Shown here: in pieces, positions 24,713 through 32,207 of the stretch | Position numbering within the stretch: position 1 is the stretch's first letter | How the letters are laid out: every line of letters starts with the position of its first letter | From: CAIVAT01 sp964455285 | GTDB lineage: Bacteria > Bacteroidota > Bacteroidia > Bacteroidales > FEN-979 | Direction: 5' to 3' | DNA length: 64,000 nucleotides | Assembly (NCBI GenBank): GCA_964455285.1 | Contig: CAYVVG010000002.1 | Location: 1 to 64,000, forward strand | The notes under the pieces: model-generated | The model's input: only the letters and a program-made list of their open reading frames with translations | What the model was told of the DNA's origin: nothing | Databases searched by the model: none | Made by a program: the position numbers and the translations under genes

Positions 24713-26310
24713 TTACTCCACCCTCACCTTCACCCCCGCTACGGTGTTGCGGTTGAACACCAGCCGGAACCAGTAAAGCCCGGACGGCCAGCCGGAGACA
24801 TCCAGATCAAGAAGCGGTTCCTCCTGCATGCTCGTTTTCTTGAGAACCATCTTCCCCGCCAGGTCGTACACCTCCAGAACGGCCGACCGCCATTGCCGGA
24901 AAAGGGTGGTCGAAAGGTTCTTTCCCGTTCCGTTCTTTACCACCAGGTACTTCGGCAATTCAACCGTCAGCCGGTCGGCCGCCGGGTTGGGAAACACCCG
25001 CATCCGGGTCGTCTCCGGGTTCGTTTCCGGCTCGTCCACCCCCACCAGCAGCCCGCAGTCGGGATTGATGGTATCGGAAACGATCGGGTACGGGCAGGCG
25101 CTGTCGTACACGTAAGGTCCCGGATAAACGGTATCGAACTCAAAAGAGGAGTTCAGCTTATAGAGCGTGATGTTCAGATTGTAATCCGACAGGCCTACGA
25201 TCTTCTTGTCGTGCGTTACGATAGTCCAGCCCGTACTTTCCATGAAATCGTTGATGGGAAATTCTTTGAAATATTTCTCCACGCCAAGGGTGTCGGTTTT
25301 GATCCATTTGAGTTTTCGGGTCCCGTATATCGTCCCTCCCACCAGGATCATAAAAGTGGTATCATCCATGAAATTTAACGAAGCGCGGCCTCCCGGGCAG
25401 GCGGTCGGCATCAGGTCTGCATAATAGCTCTCGCTGCCGTCGCTTAATACCTTGATCAACCCCGGCGTATCGCAATAATTGCTGTGCCATCCCACACTGT
25501 AGAAATGGCCGGTCGGGATTTTAATGTTGAATAACCGGCAAAACCATGGTATCCGTTACCGCTGCCGTAAACCAATCGCCACACATCATCGCCCATGGTA
25601 TCGGTGCGGATGTAATAGGGTCTCTCATACGCGCCACCTCCCGTCTGACCCGAATCGGGCGCATAGCACATGGCGGTGATCAGGTAACCGTCGTCCAGAA
25701 GGGTTAAATCCACGCCGTCATCATTGGACACCTCCGGCTGGGGCGGATAGTTGTGTTTCCACAGCCATTCCCCTTCCGAATTCAGTTTATACAACTGGAT
25801 TCGGTTTTTCTCGTCAGGATCGGAATACGCCGCGAGCACCACATACTGTCCGTCAATCGCCTGCTTCACGCGAAGTGCATAATCATAAATACCTGGTGTA
25901 TAGATTACGCTGCACCATTCCAATTCCCCGCAGGCATTTAGTTTAATAATGTACGGGTCACTGTTTATCCCGCCGAATACATATGTGGCACCGCAAATTA
26001 AATACCCGTTATCTGAAAGTTGTTCAACATTTCTGCAATTAAGGCTTAAGCTGCCATCGCTAATTGTTTTTGTCCATTGAGGATTTCCATTGATACTTGT
26101 TTTAACAATATGAATATATTTTGTGAAACCATTGCTATAACAATTCAACAAAAGTACTAATCCCTTGTCATGTGTTTCGATTAAGTACTTACCCACGCAA
26201 TTATCCCAGGTGGGATAGGTTATTACCTACTCCTGCGAATAGGCAGATTGGAGATGAAAGATCAATACAACGAAAAACCAGAAAATTTTGATTTTCAACG
26301 TTCTTGACAT
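24713..26310 (-). pseudogene. Broken gene for a secreted T9SS-sorted protein
   Basis: A minus-strand gene of about 530 codons with two lesions. From the ATG at 26310 the signal peptide MSRTLKIKIFWFFVVLIFHL is followed by QSAYSQE and then an in-frame TAG at 26227-26229. The same frame continues with VITYPTWDNCVGKYLIETHDKG and runs to about 25520. There a shift of frame occurs near the A-run at 25519-25522, and the protein resumes as IKIPTGHFYSVGWHSNYCD. The end carries a T9SS sorting domain (MRVFPNPAADRLTVELP... GVKVRVE). The body resembles repetitive propeller proteins. Either decay or two assembly errors could explain this. It lies next to HigBA. Confidence 0.8.
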
Positions 26311-26379
26311 TATGGGTTTCAAAGTACGCTTTCAATCCTTCCGGGGGCGGTGATGGCAGGGTCGCTGGTGCAGACATTT

Positions 26380-26679
26380 TCAGCCTGCGGGAATTCTGTA
26401 TTTCTTGATTGATTTTAATTCATTCACTTTCTCGTTAAGCGCCTCTTCCAAATCATAATCGTCCTGGAGTCCCAACCAGAACTTCGCCGAATTGCCGAAG
26501 TAATTACTCAGCCTTAAGGCTGTATCCGCCGTTATTCTCCTCCTTCCTTTAATAATTTCACTGATCCGGGTCTGAGGGATTTTTATTTCGGCAGAAAGCC
26601 GGTAGGCCGAAATTTTCATCGGCAATAAAAACTCTTCCAGCAATATTTCACCGGGGTGTATGTTTTTCAGGTTTTCCAT
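26380..26679 (-). CDS. higA: HigA family antitoxin
   Basis: A 99-residue DNA-binding antitoxin. The start MENLKNIHPGEILLEEFLLP is typical of the HigA family, followed by a helix-turn-helix (SAYRLSAEIKIPQTRISEII) at about 24-43 and the conserved TADTALRLSNYFGNSAKFWLGLQ. It should neutralise the HigB toxin encoded 11 bases upstream and repress the shared promoter. The toxin-first order is normal for higBA. Base composition is lower in GC than neighbouring genes. Confidence 0.92.
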   Translation of the reverse strand: MENLKNIHPGEILLEEFLLPMKISAYRLSAEIKIPQTRISEIIKGRRRITADTALRLSNYFGNSAKFWLGLQDDYDLEEALNEKVNELKSIKKYRIPAG

Positions 26680-26690
26680 TTTTAAACAGG

Positions 26691-26972
26691 TTAATGATAA
26701 TCAATTATTTCGACGTCAAATGTATGTCCGGCATTCCACTTGAAAAGGATCCGCCACCGGTCATTGATCCGGATGCTGTAAAAATCCTTTCGGCTTCCGC
26801 TCAGTTTTTCCAGGTGGTTCGATGGAGGAATCCGTAAATCTGCAAGAGAGATGGAGTTGTTCAACATCCTCAGTTTCCGTCTTCCCGTTTGCTGAATTTC
26901 GGGCGGAAGCTTCGTGGATCGGGTTCCCTGCCAGATTTTTTCCGTTTCTTTCGAGCCAAAGGATTGGATCAT
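26691..26972 (-). CDS. higB: HigB/RelE-type toxin
   Basis: A 93-residue toxin of the RelE/HigB superfamily, expected to cleave mRNA on the ribosome. Family features are MIQSFGSKETEKIWQG at the start, RKLRMLNNSISLADLRIPPSNHLEKL, and the C-terminal YSIRINDRWRILFKW. The ATG at 26972 is preferred over one nine codons upstream (26999), because the family starts with MI.SF. It forms an operon with higA. Its position between a broken gene and a gene relic suits an accessory insertion. Confidence 0.9.
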   Translation of the reverse strand: MIQSFGSKETEKIWQGTRSTKLPPEIQQTGRRKLRMLNNSISLADLRIPPSNHLEKLSGSRKDFYSIRINDRWRILFKWNAGHTFDVEIIDYH

Positions 26973-27035
26973 ACTTCCGGATCGCGATACTAACGCCAAA
27001 GATAATTAATATTTCTTACCGGTACTACCGTTCAC

Positions 27036-27068
27036 TCACTCCACCCTCACTTTCACTCCCGCCAAGGT
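27036..27068 (-). pseudogene. Relic of a T9SS sorting-domain tail
   Basis: On the minus strand these bases read TLAGVKVRVE followed by a stop. This matches the last residues of the broken T9SS gene 2.3 kb downstream (NTVAGVKVRVE, stop at 24713). No open frame precedes it, so it seems to be the last fragment of a deleted paralogue. Confidence 0.6.
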
Positions 27069-27207
27069 CTATCAAAGGTAATTGCTTTTAATCCCAAAAA
27101 GCAAGAGTAGTTAATATAACTACCGTTAAGAAGAAAATGCATCACGGCCGGAGCAGATGTTTTGTATTTTTGGGCCTCCGTTTTCTCACCACTCACCACT
27201 CACGTAC

Positions 27208-27227
27208 GGACGCATTGCAATGCGTCC
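27208..27227. repeat. 20-bp perfect palindrome, copy A
   Basis: GGACGCATTGCAATGCGTCC, a perfect palindrome, flanked by CACGTAC and CTGCC. It lies 24 bases before the ATG of the histidinol-phosphatase gene. Two further copies are inside that gene. Confidence 0.92.
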
Positions 27228-27250
27228 CTGCCAATCACCAACCAACGCCC

Positions 27251-28177
27251 ATGCTCCAGAACCTCCATACCCACACCCATTTCAGCGACGGCTCCTCCGC
27301 TCCTGAGCAGTATGTCGAAGCCGCCCTGGCCCAGGGACTTACCTCGCTCGGTTTCTCCGACCACTCCCCGTTGCCCTTCGAAAACACCTTCGCCCTCCGC
27401 GAAGAAAAAGTCGCCGAATATTGTGATACGATCCTGTCTCTGAAACATTTCGCCACCTTGCCACTCACGTACGGACGCATTGCAATGCGTCCCTACCATT
27501 CGCCACTCACGTACGGACGCATTGCAATGCGTCCCTACCACTCACCACTCACGATCTTTCTCGGAATGGAGGCCGACTTCATCCCCGGCATGGGGCATCC
27601 TTTCTCCCATTTTTGGGATACCTGCCCGCTCGATTACCTCATCGGCTCGGTGCATCTCGTTCGGAACGGATCGCCGGAGGACCTCTGGTTCATCGACGGC
27701 CCCGACCCGGCCACCTACGACCAGGGGCTGAACGAACTTTTCGGGGGCGACATCCGGAAAGGGGTTGCAGCTTACTACCGGCAGATCAACGAGATGCTGA
27801 CCACCGGCCGGATGGATATTGTCGGGCACCTCGACAAGATCAAAATGCATAACCGGGGCCGGTTCTTTACCGAAGACGAGCCCTGGTACCAGGCGCTGGT
27901 GGATGAAACGCTGGAACTGGTAATGAAAAAGGGGGTGATCGTTGAGGTCAACACCCGCGGGATCTACAAGAAACGCTCCGACTCCCTCTTCCCGGGACCG
28001 GCCATCCTGAAGAAGATCCATGCGATGGGCATCCCCGTTTTGATCAGCTCCGATGCCCACAAACCGGGGGAGGTGTCGATGCTTTTCGCTGAAACGGCGG
28101 AGCTACTCCGGAATATCGGGTTCGGGGAGGTGATGAACCTTACGCAGGAAGGCTGGGAAGGGGTTGCATTTTGTTGA
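27251..28177 (+). CDS. PHP-domain histidinol-phosphatase with an in-frame repeat insertion
   Basis: A 308-residue PHP metal phosphatase, most like histidinol-phosphatases of histidine synthesis. Metal-binding motifs are LHTHTHFSDGS at 5-15, GFSDHSPLPFE at about 33-43, FLGMEADFIPG, IGSVHLV and SSDAHKPGE. Residues about 72-99 (twice PLTYGRIAMRPYHS) are not family sequence: they are translated from two copies of a palindromic repeat inserted between LSLKHFA and IFLGMEADFIPG. The insertion keeps the frame, so an extended loop is predicted. The ATG at 27251 gives the standard start; upstream in-frame sequence crosses repeat copy A. Confidence 0.85.
   Translation: MLQNLHTHTHFSDGSSAPEQYVEAALAQGLTSLGFSDHSPLPFENTFALREEKVAEYCDTILSLKHFATLPLTYGRIAMRPYHSPLTYGRIAMRPYHSPLTIFLGMEADFIPGMGHPFSHFWDTCPLDYLIGSVHLVRNGSPEDLWFIDGPDPATYDQGLNELFGGDIRKGVAAYYRQINEMLTTGRMDIVGHLDKIKMHNRGRFFTEDEPWYQALVDETLELVMKKGVIVEVNTRGIYKKRSDSLFPGPAILKKIHAMGIPVLISSDAHKPGEVSMLFAETAELLRNIGFGEVMNLTQEGWEGVAFC
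27462..27545. repeat. Palindromic repeat copies B and C inside the phosphatase gene
   Basis: Two copies of GGACGCATTGCAATGCGTCC at 27473-27492 and 27515-27534, set in a 42-base unit (14 codons). The flanks CCACTCACGTAC and CTACCA are shared with copy A at 27208. Unit length divisible by three keeps the gene open. Confidence 0.93.
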
Positions 28178-28199
28178 AAACTTTCTCTGTTTTTCGTAT

Positions 28200-28207
28200 T
28201 ACCTTTG
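28200..28207 (+). promoter_or_regulatory. -7 promoter element upstream of the small membrane protein
   Basis: TACCTTTG, 44 bases before the ATG at 28252. A TTG at 28174-28176 gives a spacer of 23, longer than ideal. Confidence 0.5.
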
Positions 28208-28251
28208 CCTCAATATTCGGATTAAGCATGAAAACCTTACTCCGATAATGC

Positions 28252-28704
28252 ATGAAAACACCAGTGAAAATTATTGCTTATTTCCTGTTATTCATCCCGT
28301 TGATCTGCCGCGCGGAAACGAAGGAGATTCCGTTTTCCCAGGAGGATCGGGAACGGATGATCAGAACGGAACTTAAAGTAGATGGATTGGGTGTGAATAC
28401 GGACCTGAAAATCGTTTCTTTGCGTTCAGAAATGAATGCCGGGTTCGAAGCTGTTGATAAACAGTTTGCAGGTTTCCGATCTGAAATGAATGCCCGCTTC
28501 GATCAATTGTTCAATTTTTTATGGGCCATGATCGGCATTTTCACCGCCATGATGGTGAGCGTTTTCGGGTTTGCATTCTGGGACCGGAAACTATCACTCG
28601 CGCCGGTGAAAAAAGAAAACCGGGCCCTTCTCAATGCCCTGCGCGAGTACTCGGAACACCAGCCGAAACTGCGTGAGATCCTGAAAAACGCAGGATTGCT
28701 TTAA
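28252..28704 (+). CDS. Small membrane protein with signal peptide and coiled coil
   Basis: A 150-residue protein. A signal peptide (MKTPVKIIAYFLLFIPLICRA) is followed by a charged segment with heptad-like repeats (LRSEMNAGFEAVDKQFAGFRSEMNARFDQLF, about 60-92), one transmembrane helix (FLWAMIGIFTAMMVSVFGFAFW, about 88-110) and a charged tail. The repeated SEMNAGF/SEMNARF units suggest an oligomeric coiled coil before the membrane. I do not recognise a named family; similar proteins occur in the phylum without known function. Confidence 0.65.
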   Translation: MKTPVKIIAYFLLFIPLICRAETKEIPFSQEDRERMIRTELKVDGLGVNTDLKIVSLRSEMNAGFEAVDKQFAGFRSEMNARFDQLFNFLWAMIGIFTAMMVSVFGFAFWDRKLSLAPVKKENRALLNALREYSEHQPKLREILKNAGLL

Positions 28705-28739
28705 CTTTAGCGTTTGTCCGCAACCGGTTCGCGGTTCAA

Positions 28740-30275
28740 TCAGCCGGATTTTTCGCGATTTCTTTTCTGTCTTCTCCCGGGCAACCACCAGGCAAAGAAC
28801 CCACTTACCAGGATGAACAGGGTGGCCAGTCCCATAAGGGGTACCACCAGAATGTAAAAGGGCCCAAGAACAGGTTCGAAAATCCGCCCGGTATGGATCT
28901 CCAGCGCGGTGTTCCAGAGAGAGATGGGGCTGGCTGCCCGAATCTCCTGAGGCATCGTCGGAAGCGGATTGCTCCCCTCCAGCGCCATCGCCCCGTGCGC
29001 GTAGTCGAACAGCACGCTGCATGAATCGCCGCACCGGATAAACCCGGCCACGCTCACACTGCCGAAGGGCGGACCGCCCCGCCCGGTGTCGTGGTATTCC
29101 GTCCTCGTGATGGCATCCAGGATCCGGCCGGTGGCGGGTTCCCATTCGAACATCCCGCTGAACGAACCGACACGGTACCGGCCTGCGCCGGTCTTATCGA
29201 ATACGTTGATCCCCATCACGCTCACCGGAGGCTGGACGGGAAATGTCTTCAGGTCGATGCGGAATCCGTGGTCTGAGTAATAGATCCCCTCGCTGGTGGC
29301 CACCAGGTACCGATGCAGCTCCGGATCATAGATCAGATCGCGGAACCGGTCGAACCAGGGGTTGGGGCTGTCCAGCTCGGTGTACCTGATCTTAGCCACC
29401 CGCTCCGACGCGATCGGGATCAGGAGAGGGGGCCGCAGGAACATGCCGGTGGCGGTGTTGAGCAGCAGGATCACGATGGCCCACGATCCCAGCACGTTGT
29501 GCCACTTCAGCGACGCTTTGTTGAATCGCTTCAGCCGGATGCGTTTCTCCTCATCCTTCAGCCTTTTCAGCCGGTAGGGAACGAAGAAATAGATCAACCC
29601 GGTGACACAGAGGATGATGAAGACCAGTCCGACCCCATCGACGATCAGCTTTCCGGCCAGCCCGTAGATCTCCCCGCTGTGGATCACCCAGAGGGTCTTG
29701 AAAAGTCCGACTTTGCCGTCGTCGTCCTCGCCTTTCGGCACCCGGATCTCGCGGAAAACGGAAAAACCCGACGCCGCGGTCGACAGGTAGAGGTTCGACC
29801 GGGTCATCACAAACAGGCTGTCGCCCACCGGCAACACCTTCACCACCCGCGGGTTTTCAACGGGCAGGACCACCTTGCTCCAGACCTCTCCTTCCCGCCG
29901 GAATAGCCCGAAGAGGGTGCCGGCGTACCAACCGGTCGCCGGCGACCACGCCAGGGTGTTCACCTTCCGGTTGTCGATCCCTACCGGGAGCCCGGCATTG
30001 AAATCGTGGAATCTCCTGAAGGCTGAGTCGGTCTGCCATACCCCGATGTTGCCGTACACCAGCAGGCGACCGTCACCCCCCTTCACCGACCCCCTGACCG
30101 CAGCCAGGTTCCAGTTGTTGTACCGGTAAACGGGCGGCAGTAGTTTCCGGCTCACATCAACCACCGACAGTAGTTCCCGGTGATTGAGGATGATCCCCGA
30201 AACGGCAAAGAAGAGGATGAAAATGGTGGCGACCAGGCCGAACCATTTGTGGTATTTCCGGAAAAACCGAAGCAT
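28740..30275 (-). CDS. PepSY-associated transmembrane protein
   Basis: A 511-residue inner-membrane protein of the PepSY-associated TM family, linked in other bacteria to iron or heme uptake and reductase functions. The N-terminus RKYHKWFGLVATIFILFFAVSGIIL is the family hallmark, followed by a long periplasmic propeller-like region (residues about 40-200), helices at about 210-240 and 270-290 (KWHNVLGSWAIVILLLNTATG), a second extracytoplasmic region and a final helix at about 470-495. Histidines near the membrane edges could bind heme. It is the last gene of the NO-response cluster, 30 bases after the DUF438 gene, so it may reduce or assemble a partner. Confidence 0.8.
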   Translation of the reverse strand: MLRFFRKYHKWFGLVATIFILFFAVSGIILNHRELLSVVDVSRKLLPPVYRYNNWNLAAVRGSVKGGDGRLLVYGNIGVWQTDSAFRRFHDFNAGLPVGIDNRKVNTLAWSPATGWYAGTLFGLFRREGEVWSKVVLPVENPRVVKVLPVGDSLFVMTRSNLYLSTAASGFSVFREIRVPKGEDDDGKVGLFKTLWVIHSGEIYGLAGKLIVDGVGLVFIILCVTGLIYFFVPYRLKRLKDEEKRIRLKRFNKASLKWHNVLGSWAIVILLLNTATGMFLRPPLLIPIASERVAKIRYTELDSPNPWFDRFRDLIYDPELHRYLVATSEGIYYSDHGFRIDLKTFPVQPPVSVMGINVFDKTGAGRYRVGSFSGMFEWEPATGRILDAITRTEYHDTGRGGPPFGSVSVAGFIRCGDSCSVLFDYAHGAMALEGSNPLPTMPQEIRAASPISLWNTALEIHTGRIFEPVLGPFYILVVPLMGLATLFILVSGFFAWWLPGRRQKRNREKSG

Positions 30276-30305
30276 TTTTCGCTACCTCACTACCTCGCTA
30301 TTTCG

Positions 30306-31820
30306 CTATTTCCTGAAATAGGTGTGGAACATCCCGTCCTCTCCCGTCACAGAGTGGGTGGCAAACCCTGCAGCGCCCATCTTTTCGATCATCGGGGCCG
30401 GCGGGAAAGGGGTGATGATCTCGAAGATCTCGCCCGGGTTAAGGGCGGAGCACTGCTGTTGCACCTGCTCCAGCGGGTGGATCCCCTGGGCCAGCAGCGG
30501 CCTGGCATCCAGCGTGATGCGGATGTTCTCATGTTTCAGCCATTCGGGTCCGTTCATGGTCTCTTCCTTTGGTGTTTGGTTCTCTTCTTTTTTCCGGTAT
30601 GAAAGCAGCCGCTGATCGCCGCTGAGCCTGCGCTTCTCGGTCAGGTCCTGCGACATCTCCAGCGTTCCGAGGTATTCGCCCTTTTCGTTACGCAGGGCGA
30701 AGTATTCGATGTGGATGAACTTCTCTCCCATCTGGATCCAGAAGGGGGCGCTGTCGGCCTTGCCGCTGCGGAAATCGCCCACGATCTGGTCCACGACATG
30801 CACACTTGAAGGGGGATGGCACATCCGTACGTCGCGGCCAAGGATGGCCCGGTTGCGGTCGAAGATGCGCTCCTTCCCCTGCGAGAAATACCGCACCTTG
30901 TCGTTCCGGTCGACAAATGTGATATCCACCGGCAGGGTGTTAAGCACCGCCATCAGCTCTTCGGAGGTGAATTTTCCGCTGGGCAGGCTGATCGTCCCCT
31001 CTTCGGCCGAGGTCTCTTCCGCGACGGTCACTCCCTGCGGCTTCCAGGCAACGTCGGGATCGTACAGGCAATAGCCGATCTCGTGGGTCTGGCGGTAGAT
31101 GTCGTACCAGTCGGTCTCGTTCAGCTTGTCCAGCGTCATCGGCAGCAGGATCTCCTCCTCCTTCATGATCATGTCGGTAATGGACTTCGCGGCGGGGATG
31201 AGGGTGAGTTCCACCTTGATCTGCAGGGCTTCCGCCGAAAGCGTGTCGGGCATGTTCAGCGCCTGGATGGCGTTCTTCAGCTGGTCGCGGATCTCGTCGT
31301 GCTTGCCCCACATCACCTTGGGGGGACCGGTGATCCCGTACTTCTCCAGGAAGGGGAAGAGCAGGTTTTCCTTGCGGCGGTAGTGTTTGTCAACGTCCAT
31401 CAGGCTGTTGAACCCGGCCTTTACCTGGTTCAGCCAGGCTTCGCCGTTCCCGGCTTTTACCGTCTCTTCCAGCCGTCCGAACAGCTCGTGCAGGTTTTTC
31501 ACCACCTTTTCCAGTTCTCGGTTCTCCCGGCGGAAGGTATCGACCGGGTGTCCCGGGGCGACGATCTTCATCCCCGAAAGGTCGATGTGCCCTTCGAGCG
31601 CCTGGCTGTGGATGTCGCACAACCGCAGCACTTCCGATTCGGGGAGCCCTTCGCTGATCAGCTCCTGCTCCACCTCCACCACTTCGCCGTAGGGGATCCG
31701 CGACATCAGGTCGATCATGCGCGCACGCACCGCCTCCGGTGCGACGCCTTCGTGCAGCTGCAGGATCATGTGCTTCAGCAGCTCTTTCCGCCCTTGTGAA
31801 TTGTTGATTAATTCGCTCAT
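30306..31820 (-). CDS. DUF438-hemerythrin-PAS-DUF2249 protein
   Basis: A 504-residue cytoplasmic protein with four parts: DUF438 (residues about 1-85, HMILQLHEGVAPEAVRARM), a hemerythrin HHE domain (about 88-240, with HKHYRRKENLLFPFLEKYGI-type histidine and glutamate ligands and GKHDEIRDQL), a PAS-like domain (about 290-400, NTLPVDITFVDRNDKVRYFS) and a C-terminal DUF2249 domain (about 435-504, LDARPLLAQGIHPLEQVQQ). Di-iron hemerythrin proteins of this type are tied to nitric-oxide and oxygen handling. It is encoded in the same direction as norZ and likely belongs to its regulon. The exact reaction is unknown. Confidence 0.85.
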   Translation of the reverse strand: MSELINNSQGRKELLKHMILQLHEGVAPEAVRARMIDLMSRIPYGEVVEVEQELISEGLPESEVLRLCDIHSQALEGHIDLSGMKIVAPGHPVDTFRRENRELEKVVKNLHELFGRLEETVKAGNGEAWLNQVKAGFNSLMDVDKHYRRKENLLFPFLEKYGITGPPKVMWGKHDEIRDQLKNAIQALNMPDTLSAEALQIKVELTLIPAAKSITDMIMKEEEILLPMTLDKLNETDWYDIYRQTHEIGYCLYDPDVAWKPQGVTVAEETSAEEGTISLPSGKFTSEELMAVLNTLPVDITFVDRNDKVRYFSQGKERIFDRNRAILGRDVRMCHPPSSVHVVDQIVGDFRSGKADSAPFWIQMGEKFIHIEYFALRNEKGEYLGTLEMSQDLTEKRRLSGDQRLLSYRKKEENQTPKEETMNGPEWLKHENIRITLDARPLLAQGIHPLEQVQQQCSALNPGEIFEIITPFPPAPMIEKMGAAGFATHSVTGEDGMFHTYFRK

Positions 31821-31857
31821 GTTATTTCTTCGTTATTGTTCTTCTTCTTTTTACAAG

Positions 31858-32187
31858 TTAACCTTTGATCATCGTCAACACCATTTTGAACCGCTCCTTC
31901 GCCAGCACGGCATGCGGAATGCCCGCGGGCATGATGATGGTCTCGCCGGCGACAAGCGTGAAGGGCTGGTCGCTGATGGTGATCTCGGCGGTGCCTTCGA
32001 TCACCTGAAGCATGGCGTCGTACGGCGCCGAATGGGTGCTCAGCCGTTGCCCCTCGTCGAACGAGAAGAGGGTCACGGTGCCTACCGGCCGGTCAATGAC
32101 GCGCTTGCTGATGATCCCCTCGGGGGAATAGTCCACCTTTTCGTGGAACCGGAACACGTTGCTGTGTTCGAAAATGCTCTTTTCCAT
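31858..32187 (-). CDS. Small cupin protein of the NO cluster
   Basis: A 109-residue single-domain cupin. STHSAPYDAMLQVIEGTAEI supplies the first motif and PAGIPHAVLAKERF the second, including the late histidine. The N-terminus (MEKSIFEHSNVFRFHEKVDY) is typical of small cupins encoded next to Rrf2 and NO reductase genes. It lies 20 bases after norZ and 37 before the DUF438 gene, so one transcript is likely. A role in NO response is inferred from context only. Confidence 0.82.
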   Translation of the reverse strand: MEKSIFEHSNVFRFHEKVDYSPEGIISKRVIDRPVGTVTLFSFDEGQRLSTHSAPYDAMLQVIEGTAEITISDQPFTLVAGETIIMPAGIPHAVLAKERFKMVLTMIKG

Positions 32188-32207
32188 ATAGATAGATTTA
32201 AATTTCC

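Noticed and set aside
24713..27068. An insertion sequence or integrated element around HigBA
   Set aside because: No transposase, integrase, terminal inverted repeats or target duplication could be seen.
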